From a virus: a stretch of 64,000 nucleotides of DNA. This document shows, piece by piece, positions 33,157 through 41,376 of this stretch (positions within the stretch are counted from its first letter, which is position 1; each line of letters begins with the position of its first letter). Both the position numbers and the translations under genes were made by a program. The DNA is taken from IMG/VR virus record IMGVR_UViG_3300030380_006185, positions 1 through 64,000 of that record, one strand, 5' to 3'. A model generated the notes under the pieces. The model did not search any database, was not told the origin of the DNA, and was given only the letters and a program-made list of their open reading frames with translations.

Positions 33157-33901
33157 TTATTTTACTTTTTATTTGGTCTTGGGATGTAAATTCAGGTAAG
33201 TCTGAGAGTAGTTGTTTAATAGAGGATTCAAGTTCTTGTTGTTCAGCTTTCTTTTTTTCTATTTCTTCGTCACTATATTCACGAGCAGCAGTTACTTGAT
33301 CAAAATAATTTTGAACTTCTTTTTCATTATATGTTTTATCTACTCCTTTAGGGTCATTATTTACTAAAATAAAATTATCTCCAAACATGTTTTGAAAAGT
33401 ATTAATATTTTTATTTACTTTTTCCCAAGTACGAACTATAATTGAAGGGCGAAGTGATCTACCTCCTGCTTCTCCTCTAGATCTATTACGTTCTAAAGAT
33501 ACAAGTGGTGAAACATATATCATTACCATCATTGTATCATATCCTAAATCTTCTAATTGTGTTTTTTTCTTTAATATAGGATTTGAAGCTGCTCCGGTAC
33601 CATCAATTATAATACTTTCTCCCTCTTCTTGAGCAGATTGTAGTTTTGCTGTTGTTTCTTTACGAGCTCTACTCATTAATTTAGATGATTGAGACAATTC
33701 ATCTGAAGTAAAAGTTGATTGAGGTTTATCTAAGCCTGCTTGTTTAAGTAATTCTTCATATGTGTCATCTACATTAATTACTTTTAAATTAGGGATATTA
33801 TTTTTAATAAAAGTGGATTTACCACTTCCTGCAGGTCCAGCTAAAAATATGGCTTTAGGTGGGGATTGGATCTCTTTTAATAGTTTTACTAGACTTACCA
33901 T
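33140..33901 (-). CDS. Zeta-toxin/AAA_33-type P-loop kinase with N-terminal tag
   Basis: 253 aa. Residues 1-12 (MVSLVKLLKEIQ) are tag-like with LKE. The P-loop is GPAGSGKST (22-30). An Asp pair VINVDDTYE (about 42-50), a strand GESIIIDGTG (about 93-102) and an Arg-rich lid LERNRSRGEAGGRSLRP (about 134-150) match the zeta-toxin/polynucleotide-kinase-like group. The C-terminus is coiled coil. It could phosphorylate a nucleotide sugar, a nucleic-acid end or a nucleotide; not decidable here. Overlaps the 855-aa gene start by 17 nt. Confidence 0.7.
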   Translation of the reverse strand: MVSLVKLLKEIQSPPKAIFLAGPAGSGKSTFIKNNIPNLKVINVDDTYEELLKQAGLDKPQSTFTSDELSQSSKLMSRARKETTAKLQSAQEEGESIIIDGTGAASNPILKKKTQLEDLGYDTMMVMIYVSPLVSLERNRSRGEAGGRSLRPSIIVRTWEKVNKNINTFQNMFGDNFILVNNDPKGVDKTYNEKEVQNYFDQVTAAREYSDEEIEKKKAEQQELESSIKQLLSDLPEFTSQDQIKSKINGFLN

Positions 33902-33912
33902 GATTATACATA

Positions 33913-34698
33913 TTAAAGTTTTCTTTTAGCAACCGTTTTAAATTCAGTAAATATTGGAGAATGTCTAGGATTTTCTAAATCAAATAATTTTTTAACAGTT
34001 TTAAAAATATCTAAATTTTCTTCTTGTGTACGTTTTGATTCATACATTTCCCATCCTTTACCCTGTATTTTATCTTTTGAAGGTTTTCTTTTACTAGATT
34101 TTAGCCATAAAATACCATAACGATCCGCTTCTTTACCAAAACATTCTTTATACATTTGTCCATAAACAGCTGTTTGTAAATCATATGTTGTTTGAAGATG
34201 GTTTGAAGTTTTAAAATCAATAATCCATAATTCTGTTTTACCATTAATTTCAATTTCACATACCATATCACAAGTACCTGCTACTTTTAATTCATCTGAA
34301 AATAAATGTACTTCTGTTTCAATTAAGGTAGGGTTGTATTCCTCCCAAAAATCAACGAAACGTAAAAACATTTGCCATACATCAGGATTATGTTGTGGAT
34401 AACCATTTTTATCTAAAAAATTAAGTTCTTTACCATTAAGATAATCTTCACACATTTCATGAACTTGAGTACCTTCTTCAGATGCTTTTTTAACAATCCA
34501 ATCTGCAGAATGTCCTACTTTTTTTAGCCAATCTTGAAAAAATTTACCTTTAGGATAATAACTTAAAACATAAGTTACAGAAGGATAATACTTACCATTT
34601 CTACGATAATATCTGGAATCTGGTAGGGTTATTTGTTTCGCGTCTTCAGAAATTTCTAAGATACGGTTATAAGATTTTTTTACATTTCTTTTCTTCAT
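33913..34698 (-). CDS. RecB/Cas4-type PD-(D/E)XK exonuclease
   Basis: 261 aa. Motifs in order: PSVTYVLSYYPKG (about 39-51), GTQVHEMCEDYLNG with His80, ETEVHLFSDELKVAGTCDMV with Asp144, WIIDFKTSN with Asp161 and Lys163, and QTAVYGQMYKE after it. This is the RecB-like/lambda-exonuclease superfamily (H...D...DxK...Q). It likely acts in DNA recombination, repair or processing. It lies between primase and kinase genes, overlapping the primase stop by 4 nt. Confidence 0.85.
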   Translation of the reverse strand: MKKRNVKKSYNRILEISEDAKQITLPDSRYYRRNGKYYPSVTYVLSYYPKGKFFQDWLKKVGHSADWIVKKASEEGTQVHEMCEDYLNGKELNFLDKNGYPQHNPDVWQMFLRFVDFWEEYNPTLIETEVHLFSDELKVAGTCDMVCEIEINGKTELWIIDFKTSNHLQTTYDLQTAVYGQMYKECFGKEADRYGILWLKSSKRKPSKDKIQGKGWEMYESKRTQEENLDIFKTVKKLFDLENPRHSPIFTEFKTVAKRKL

Positions 34699-35624
34699 AT
34701 GAGAGATAATTTTTTCTCCATAAGATTATATTCAGTTAATGGAGTAACTGTTTGTATTAGTTTAGTAAAGTTTTCAAAACCTAACTCACTTGGGTCTTTC
34801 CCTTGCAATTCAACAAAATAAACTTCTTTTCCAACATTTAAAAGTTGTTCACAAAATTTTAAAGCTTGTTTTATTGCATCATTATCTAAAGCAATATATA
34901 TTTTTTCAACTTTAGATTCAACTATTTTTTTCATTAAAGACGGTTGAATGTTTTTACCAAATAATGGTATAGCATTACGTTTAATAGCCATAGCATCAAA
35001 AGGTCCTTCACATAGTATAATGGGTAAATCCCAATTAATAAATAATTCAAACGGTATAATATCGCGTGAAGCATCAGGATTACGGTATTTTATATAAGGG
35101 TCTTTTTCAAATGATCTCGCGGTAAAATAATTTAATTTACCATTGTTATCATATGAAGGTATAACAACCATTTTAGAATATCTACCATAATCACAATATC
35201 CTATATTATATTTTAAAATATCTTGTACTGTTACATTTCTTTTTTTTAAATACGAATAAGCATGTTTTGCTATAATATCTTTATTATTTGAAAACTTTTT
35301 AAATTCTTTTGGTAACTCTAGTTGTTCTATTTTAATAACATGATTTTCATTACTAGATACGTTTTTTACTAACTTAGATAGTTCTTGAAAATAATCAGAT
35401 GATACATTTAACTGTTTGAATAAACTTCTTATAGTTTTGCCTTTTTTACCACATACCCAACATTGCCATAAATTAATACCTTTTTTACTTTCTGTATAAT
35501 TTACTTCTAATTTAGGTTTATGGTGGTGGCAAAAAGGACAGTTATGAGCTTGATTACCTCGAGCAGTACGCTTTCCTTTACCTAAAACTTTGTTTACTAG
35601 ATTAACCAGTAGTTCATTTACCAT
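34695..35624 (-). CDS. DNA primase, gp61/DnaG-type
   Basis: 309 aa. The N-terminal zinc ribbon is HNCPFC...CWVC (Cys29, Cys32, Cys55, Cys58). The core has YFTARSFEKDPYIKYRNP. The Toprim domain begins ILCEGPFDAMA (Glu206) and continues IYIALDNDA (Asp247, Asp249). Length is like T4 gp61 (342 aa). It makes RNA primers for lagging-strand synthesis with a replicative helicase, which is not in this window. Embedded between structural and head genes, it has no clear promoter of its own. Confidence 0.9.
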   Translation of the reverse strand: MVNELLVNLVNKVLGKGKRTARGNQAHNCPFCHHHKPKLEVNYTESKKGINLWQCWVCGKKGKTIRSLFKQLNVSSDYFQELSKLVKNVSSNENHVIKIEQLELPKEFKKFSNNKDIIAKHAYSYLKKRNVTVQDILKYNIGYCDYGRYSKMVVIPSYDNNGKLNYFTARSFEKDPYIKYRNPDASRDIIPFELFINWDLPIILCEGPFDAMAIKRNAIPLFGKNIQPSLMKKIVESKVEKIYIALDNDAIKQALKFCEQLLNVGKEVYFVELQGKDPSELGFENFTKLIQTVTPLTEYNLMEKKLSLI

Positions 35625-35650
35625 ATAAATAATGTATGAAATGGATTTTG

Positions 35651-36097
35651 CTAATCAAAATCTTTTCTAAAAAACTTGCCTAAAATGTTATCATTATAGT
35701 ACATTTCGGGTTCTTCTAAAACTCTATACACAAATAAAACTTGTGTTTCGTAATATGTTAGTAATTTTTTTGTTGGTGCAAATTTTAAAATTTCTTTAGT
35801 AAAATTTTCTTTTGGTTCTGTCTTTAATAATTCATTTAAAGGTTTATTTGATCCCCAATAAGTTTTCCAATCAGATTCTTTAGTTGCTATTTTATAACCT
35901 GGTTTACGGCCTACTATTCCTTCATATAAAGCTAAATCTTTTTTTGTTAATTTAACTTTACGATTATGATATAATACCTTTTTACCAATATAAGATTTAT
36001 TAGTTGATATATGAGTTATTTTATAAATAAACCCAAATGTGTTTTCTGGGAATTGAGAAAGATCCTCAATTTGTTTTTTGTTATATGTCCAGTTCAT
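35651..36097 (-). CDS. GIY-YIG-type endonuclease-like protein
   Basis: 148 aa. Residues 22-40 contain GFIYKITHISTNKSYIGKK, the GIY-YIG signature. Basic segments follow with 'KESDWKTYWGSNKPLNELL', and a Glu in YYETQVLFVY may be the metal-binding residue. This resembles Seg-type homing or free-standing endonucleases of T4-like phages. It sits between tail genes and primase, a typical location for a mobile endonuclease gene. Activity is inferred from the motif. Confidence 0.7.
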   Translation of the reverse strand: MNWTYNKKQIEDLSQFPENTFGFIYKITHISTNKSYIGKKVLYHNRKVKLTKKDLALYEGIVGRKPGYKIATKESDWKTYWGSNKPLNELLKTEPKENFTKEILKFAPTKKLLTYYETQVLFVYRVLEEPEMYYNDNILGKFFRKDFD

Positions 36098-36101
36098 GAT
36101 T

Positions 36102-37064
36102 TTATAAGTCTAAGTTAACAAGAATAGAAGTATCTGTAACTTGAGAGATTGGGAGAGGTTGAGCTAATTTTGCTACTGCAATTAATTCTTTAGCATTATT
36201 ATACATACCTACTGTGGTTACATAGGGAGTAAAGTATGAGCCTGTTGCAAAATCATATAAAGTACTATCTAGAGAACTACCTGTTATTAATGTTGGATTT
36301 TGTGAAAAATTAAACTCATTTTGGCGTAATGTACATTTATATTGGGATTCATATATAGTAGATGTACTTTCAAATGAACAAGTAAAATCTGGGGTGTTAA
36401 TGAATTCATTTATAAATGCTTGATCACTAAGACCATAAATAGCTGTTCCATAATTTACATAACCATAACCATCATCTCCTATAGGTTCAATTCCATCACT
36501 AGTTAAAACTATAATACCATGTTCATATATTATATCCCCTACTTTTAAAGATCCTGTAAGCATGTTTCCATTTCCATCATCAGTAATAGTATAATTTGGA
36601 GTAGAAATAGTTATAGAATCAAGTTTTATATGTTCACCATATAAGTTAGAAGGTATAGAAATAACTCCTATTATTTGATCTGATCCTGTTGGTATATATC
36701 TATTAGCTAATAAAGTTGAAGATAGATAGTTATAGTAATTAGGGGTATATCTAGGACCTGTTACTGTTCCATCATTATTAAATGATGCTGTACCTGCAGG
36801 TGCACCATCGTCCCCACCTATAAAGTTAGAGTAATATAATTCTTTAATTGAATCATATATTAGTTTTTTATCTTGGGTTGTAACATATCCTGTTGGATTT
36901 GAACCAGAGACATATAAAGATGAAATGATGTTTTGACCAATATACCTATCTATAGAAACATTAGATGCGGTAAGTGCAGATGCACCTTGAAAAGAAAAGG
37001 ATTTATTTACCTCAAAAGGAGATACTACAATATCTGATGTTATAAATGGTTTGTAAACACTCAT
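36102..37064 (-). CDS. Tail/baseplate structural protein (paralogue A)
   Basis: 320 aa. Beta-rich with no membrane or enzyme motif. The C-terminus VGMYNNAKELIAVAKLAQPL is almost the same as the end of the 341-aa neighbour, and 'SEFNYSENP/QNEFNFSQNP' plus YVTTVGMYN recur, so the two arose by duplication. It is the last gene of the tail cluster. A role as baseplate wedge or tail-associated fibre protein is inferred from position after gp6. Confidence 0.65.
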   Translation of the reverse strand: MSVYKPFITSDIVVSPFEVNKSFSFQGASALTASNVSIDRYIGQNIISSLYVSGSNPTGYVTTQDKKLIYDSIKELYYSNFIGGDDGAPAGTASFNNDGTVTGPRYTPNYYNYLSSTLLANRYIPTGSDQIIGVISIPSNLYGEHIKLDSITISTPNYTITDDGNGNMLTGSLKVGDIIYEHGIIVLTSDGIEPIGDDGYGYVNYGTAIYGLSDQAFINEFINTPDFTCSFESTSTIYESQYKCTLRQNEFNFSQNPTLITGSSLDSTLYDFATGSYFTPYVTTVGMYNNAKELIAVAKLAQPLPISQVTDTSILVNLDL

Positions 37065-37069
37065 TCATT

Positions 37070-38095
37070 TTAAAAATCTAATTTAACTCTTACTAATGAT
37101 TCTTTAGTAAAGTCTTTCAATAATGGTTTTGATAATTTAGCTACAGCTAATAACTCATTACTATCATTATACATTCCTACTGTAGTTGCATATACTTGAG
37201 GATGATTAACAAAAGCATCATATATTACCTCACCTGTTGAACCTGATATAAATGAAGGGTTTTCGGAATAATTAAACTCACTATTTCTTGCTCTAACAAA
37301 TATATAATCAGAAGTAATTGTTTCTTCTGAATTTAACTCAAATGAAGAACCAGATATTATAGAATTAACTAATATTTTTGGGTTATTATCTGTATTACTA
37401 AGAGCGGAATTTCTTAATGTATCAACTCCTATAGATTGAGAAATAGCATCTGGGTTTAATAAAATAGTTCCTAAATCTGGGAATACTAAACCATAAGAAC
37501 CTGAACCAGGTACATAACCACCATTTGCTAAACCACGTGATGTACCATTTGATCCTGAAATTAGTTGGAAGTATCTTGAAGATCCTAAAAATCTATTAAC
37601 AGGGTTGTCTTGAGAGTCATCTGTTAGATTAATTTCTTCAATTCCTCCAGACCCTGATAGTTTTAAGTTAAGGGATCCAGGGAATAAACTTTCTTTATAT
37701 TGTGCTCTATCAATGGATATTACCCAAAAGTGACTACCGGTTATTATATTAGTACTAGAACCAAAAATAAAATCAGCATTTTCATCTTCTAATATTAATG
37801 CTCTATATTGACCATAAACTGATAGAGATGGTGATTTCCCATCAACTACTGTATTATAAACTTGACTACCACTTCCTACTGAATCAGCATAGGCTATTTC
37901 AAATTGTGGGGTAGCAGAAGTTAGTGTAGAGGCTGTTTGATAAACAGTTAAATAAAAATCTCCTGATGATCCTGCCTCTTGGACAGATGAAGTAAAAAAC
38001 TGTGTTAATGTTGGAGCACCTGTTGACCATAAAGTAGAAGTAATTGAATCACTACTTACTACAAAGTCTTCGGCATCAAATCTTTTAAATGACAT
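37070..38095 (-). CDS. Tail/baseplate structural protein (paralogue B)
   Basis: 341 aa. Ends VGMYNDSNELLAVAKLSKPL, shared with the downstream paralogue. The N-terminus MSFKRFDAEDFVVSSDSIT and 'YRALILEDENADFIFGSS' are typical of conserved marine T4-like tail proteins. It is 9 nt past the 221-aa gene and 5 nt before the paralogue. Likely a component of the baseplate or distal tail; exact position unknown. Confidence 0.65.
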   Translation of the reverse strand: MSFKRFDAEDFVVSSDSITSTLWSTGAPTLTQFFTSSVQEAGSSGDFYLTVYQTASTLTSATPQFEIAYADSVGSGSQVYNTVVDGKSPSLSVYGQYRALILEDENADFIFGSSTNIITGSHFWVISIDRAQYKESLFPGSLNLKLSGSGGIEEINLTDDSQDNPVNRFLGSSRYFQLISGSNGTSRGLANGGYVPGSGSYGLVFPDLGTILLNPDAISQSIGVDTLRNSALSNTDNNPKILVNSIISGSSFELNSEETITSDYIFVRARNSEFNYSENPSFISGSTGEVIYDAFVNHPQVYATTVGMYNDSNELLAVAKLSKPLLKDFTKESLVRVKLDF

Positions 38096-38104
38096 AATTT
38101 AGTT

Positions 38105-38770
38105 TTATTCTTTGGTTGTTTGTGTAATAGTTAATGGGATTGTTAATCTTGCTCCACTATCTAATCCTACTACAGTTAAAGTAGCAGCTAATGAGGTATT
38201 AGATCCAAATAATGTATTTACAGTTGTTGCTCTTAGATTAATTTGAGATCCAATAATTGTTCTAGAAACATTAGTTCCTAGTGTTGTAGTTGCAGTATTA
38301 GCTGCTTGAGCAGCATCTGTGTTGATTCCAATACCATCAAATGTTGATAATAATCTAACATCAGAAATTGTAGCAGAATATCCACTAGTTTCAAATGTTT
38401 GGTTATTCCCTAAAAAGTTTAAGGTTTGAGGGGTGATTGCGAGAGAAGCTCCTTGTTTTAGCGTTACAGCAGAATATCCTAAATCAAGTACAGGTAATTT
38501 AGCTGTTCCACGAGGTAGAGTTGCTAATTTGTACTTCATAATTTGAGTTTCAATTGGGAATGCCTCAAGTAGGGGCATATTTTCAATTGCTTCTCCATAA
38601 AATGTAGATCCTGAAGGGTGTGTAGGATTATATAGAGTGTAATCTATTTCATCATCTGCTAAAGCAAACTGTGTGATTTGGAAAGAACCATCATTTTTAG
38701 CTAATAATTCTCTTCCTTTTTTTGTTAGTATGGCGTCAACTGTTATGACTTGGTTATTTAAATATCCCAT
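38105..38770 (-). CDS. Structural protein, 221 aa
   Basis: Starts MGYLNNQVITVDAILTKKGR, with QITQFALADDEIDYTLYNPT following. I recall this start as conserved in uncultured marine phage tail loci. The C-terminal half is Thr/Ala-rich beta structure. Preceded by a variant late box at 38799-38809 (ATATTTATTAA on the minus strand), 28 nt upstream. A small tail/baseplate component is likely. Confidence 0.65.
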   Translation of the reverse strand: MGYLNNQVITVDAILTKKGRELLAKNDGSFQITQFALADDEIDYTLYNPTHPSGSTFYGEAIENMPLLEAFPIETQIMKYKLATLPRGTAKLPVLDLGYSAVTLKQGASLAITPQTLNFLGNNQTFETSGYSATISDVRLLSTFDGIGINTDAAQAANTATTTLGTNVSRTIIGSQINLRATTVNTLFGSNTSLAATLTVVGLDSGARLTIPLTITQTTKE

Positions 38771-38798
38771 TTTTTATTATAGTTATTATTGCAATATA

Positions 38799-38809
38799 TT
38801 AATAAATAT
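38799..38809 (-). promoter_or_regulatory. Variant late promoter box
   Basis: Minus-strand ATATTTATTAA, one base longer than the usual box, 28 nt before ATG 38770. Confidence 0.4.
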
Positions 38810-38811
38810 TA

Positions 38812-41358
38812 CTAGAGCAAACCTTTTTCGGTAAGAATCGTAATATATTCATCTACTTTTTTATTCATTTTAGGAACTACATACTCAGGTGTTATAATAA
38901 ACGGACCAGTTGAATTTTCTGGTTTGAATCCTTCCATAATAACTTGTGAAGCATCATCAACATATCTTCTAATTAAAAAGTGATCTAAGTTAAAAGCATC
39001 AAAACTGGCACTTATAGGTAAATTTTTATCAAATTGTACTTCTATTGAACCTGTTGGGGTAATTCTTGAACCAGCCCCTTCATTTGGACCATATACTTTT
39101 TTAACCATATATGTAAATCTTTCATCTCCCTCAAATCTAAATTCATCTCCATATTTAATAGACCAAGGTAAAGCAATAGGATTAAGACCAGAATTAGGTA
39201 CAGATTGTTGTCTAACATTTAAGTCACCATAAAGTGTTCCTAAGGATCCAGATACATCATCCGAAGAAGTTATTATATTTGGATAATTTGTTTTATCATA
39301 ATAACCCCATATGTCACTATTTGTTGTTTCTGATGGTATGATTAATGAAGTTGGAATTGGGTTTTGGGTAATTGAATAGTTACTCTGATCCAATATTGTT
39401 ATTCCTGGGAAGCTAGGGTGGAAAGCACCATTACCAGGGTCAGCTTGAATTTCAATTGATATTTGATCATTTTCACTAAGTTCAGAAGCTGGGATTGAGA
39501 GGGTAGTAGTGGGGATTGTGGCTAGTAAAGTAAAAGTTCCAAATGCTGTTGGGATTACATCTTTATTAAATCCTATTTCTATTTGGGTAAGACCTACTGT
39601 GTCATTATTTCTTTTTAAAATAACTCCTAAAGTAATATCAGAAGGGAATGGAGAATTGAGGAACCAAATCCAACCAATATCTAAATTAACAGTAAAATTT
39701 AATGTAATGTTTTCTTGTATGGCTCCTAAAGGAACTGTGTAATAACTATACTTTTCATTATTTGGACCGGTTACATTTGTTGTGATATAACTATACCCAC
39801 TATCTTGGTTTGGGGTTAATCTTATTCTTTGGGTTTTAAAATAAGATGGGGTACCCCCAGAATTTATAGTTTCTGCTACATATCCAGTGTTTTGAAAATC
39901 CCCTACAGCACTACCTGAGGTTGCTTGAATATCTACTAATTCAATCTCTGTCCATTGTGCTCCAGGTACACTACCACTTTGGGTAGATAGGATAGGTTCA
40001 AGCCTTTGTCCACCTCTAATTACTGTTCTAAAAGGTGTAGCTTCACCAGACCCAATAGTTTCAGAGCTTATTCTAAATCTTTCTCCAGTTTGAAAAGCAC
40101 CTTGTACATTAGATAAAGAATTTTCGGAAGTATTTGGAATTCCAATATTACCATCTTGGTCAATAATATATAAGATATGTGCTGTTGAGGCATTCATTCT
40201 TTCAGGAGGCCATCCACCTATAAAATCACAATATGCTACAACAGTTTTAAGACTTTCTACTGTTGGTGTTTTACCATAAGTTCCAGTATCTCCTTCTGTC
40301 CAAGTATTTAATTCTTGAGAGGTTGATTTTGAACCTATATAACGTGGTATTATATGTCTACGAGTTGTATAGTTTGAAAATTGTACTTCAGCTCTTGTAG
40401 CACTCCCACTTATTAATAAATCAAAATTAACAGGTTCATTTACCCCAGCAGAATAATCAATATCTTGATATAAATTATGTCTTCTAACTCTTTCAGCATT
40501 ATTTAATAAGGGTTGACAATCAAGTGCTCTATTAAAATCATTTGAACCAAAATATGGTTCTGCAACTAGTCCAACTTGTTGACCTGTTGCATTTGAAGAG
40601 GAAATTGTAAAGGTTGTATCTGAGGTAAAAGAAGCAGTTACTTGTTCATTTCCTGAAGTAGGGAAAGCACCCAAAGCTGCAAATAAAGAATCTCCAGGCT
40701 GCAAACTTGAAGATAATGAAGCAGATATATGGAAACTTGATGTTATTGGGAGAGTTTTATTTAAAGTAAAAGATTGTTTTGAAGAAGGAATACTATAAGG
40801 GGAGGATTGAAGTAATATAGGTTCAACTCCATCTTTTTTTAAGAGAACTAATGCAACTTCAGATGATACACCAAATCCACTAGTAAAGGGTTCAAACATT
40901 ACTGATCCTGAAAAATTAATTTGGAGGGTTTCTTGGGGGTAGGTTAAAAGTCTATATGTATTTAAAGAATTATTATTATCAAAATTAGTAGAAGGCCCAA
41001 GATTTAAAAAATTTAAATTATCATTTGAAGAAGATATTATAGGAAACTTAATATATAAATCAGGTGCACCTGACATATCTTGGGTAGTTTGATATCTTTT
41101 AGATGAATTTAAAATGGATCCTGTAAAATCATATTTTATTTCAGCTCTATCATCCCATTCAACTCCTGCAAGATTTACATAATATAGAAAGAATGTTAAT
41201 CTTTCGGTTATGTTAATAACAGTATATGTAATGTCCCCTGTACTATAAGGTATAGTTATCTTATTAAGAGATTGAAGAGTAGGAGTTTGGTCAACTCCAT
41301 TCTTATCTATTCTAGATATTTTTATATATCTTATTCCATCATTATTTAAAGAGGGCAT
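38812..41358 (-). CDS. Large baseplate/tail structural protein, 848 aa
   Basis: Beta-rich, Ser/Thr/Asn-rich protein, MPSLNNDGIRYIKISRIDKN at the start. The centre has 'YIGSKSTSQELNTWTEGDTGTYGKTPTVESLKTVVAYCDFIGG' (about 337-380). The end has 'HFLIRRYVDDASQVIMEGFKPENSTGPFIITPEYV'. The latter two phrases are typical of conserved uncultured-phage structural proteins. No enzyme motifs. It follows the 1189-aa gene by 18 nt. By order after gp6 it occupies the region of T4 gp7-gp10 wedge genes, though homology to a specific one cannot be claimed. Confidence 0.7.
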   Translation of the reverse strand: MPSLNNDGIRYIKISRIDKNGVDQTPTLQSLNKITIPYSTGDITYTVINITERLTFFLYYVNLAGVEWDDRAEIKYDFTGSILNSSKRYQTTQDMSGAPDLYIKFPIISSSNDNLNFLNLGPSTNFDNNNSLNTYRLLTYPQETLQINFSGSVMFEPFTSGFGVSSEVALVLLKKDGVEPILLQSSPYSIPSSKQSFTLNKTLPITSSFHISASLSSSLQPGDSLFAALGAFPTSGNEQVTASFTSDTTFTISSSNATGQQVGLVAEPYFGSNDFNRALDCQPLLNNAERVRRHNLYQDIDYSAGVNEPVNFDLLISGSATRAEVQFSNYTTRRHIIPRYIGSKSTSQELNTWTEGDTGTYGKTPTVESLKTVVAYCDFIGGWPPERMNASTAHILYIIDQDGNIGIPNTSENSLSNVQGAFQTGERFRISSETIGSGEATPFRTVIRGGQRLEPILSTQSGSVPGAQWTEIELVDIQATSGSAVGDFQNTGYVAETINSGGTPSYFKTQRIRLTPNQDSGYSYITTNVTGPNNEKYSYYTVPLGAIQENITLNFTVNLDIGWIWFLNSPFPSDITLGVILKRNNDTVGLTQIEIGFNKDVIPTAFGTFTLLATIPTTTLSIPASELSENDQISIEIQADPGNGAFHPSFPGITILDQSNYSITQNPIPTSLIIPSETTNSDIWGYYDKTNYPNIITSSDDVSGSLGTLYGDLNVRQQSVPNSGLNPIALPWSIKYGDEFRFEGDERFTYMVKKVYGPNEGAGSRITPTGSIEVQFDKNLPISASFDAFNLDHFLIRRYVDDASQVIMEGFKPENSTGPFIITPEYVVPKMNKKVDEYITILTEKGLL

Positions 41359-41376
41359 TCTGTTTTATTTTTAAAA

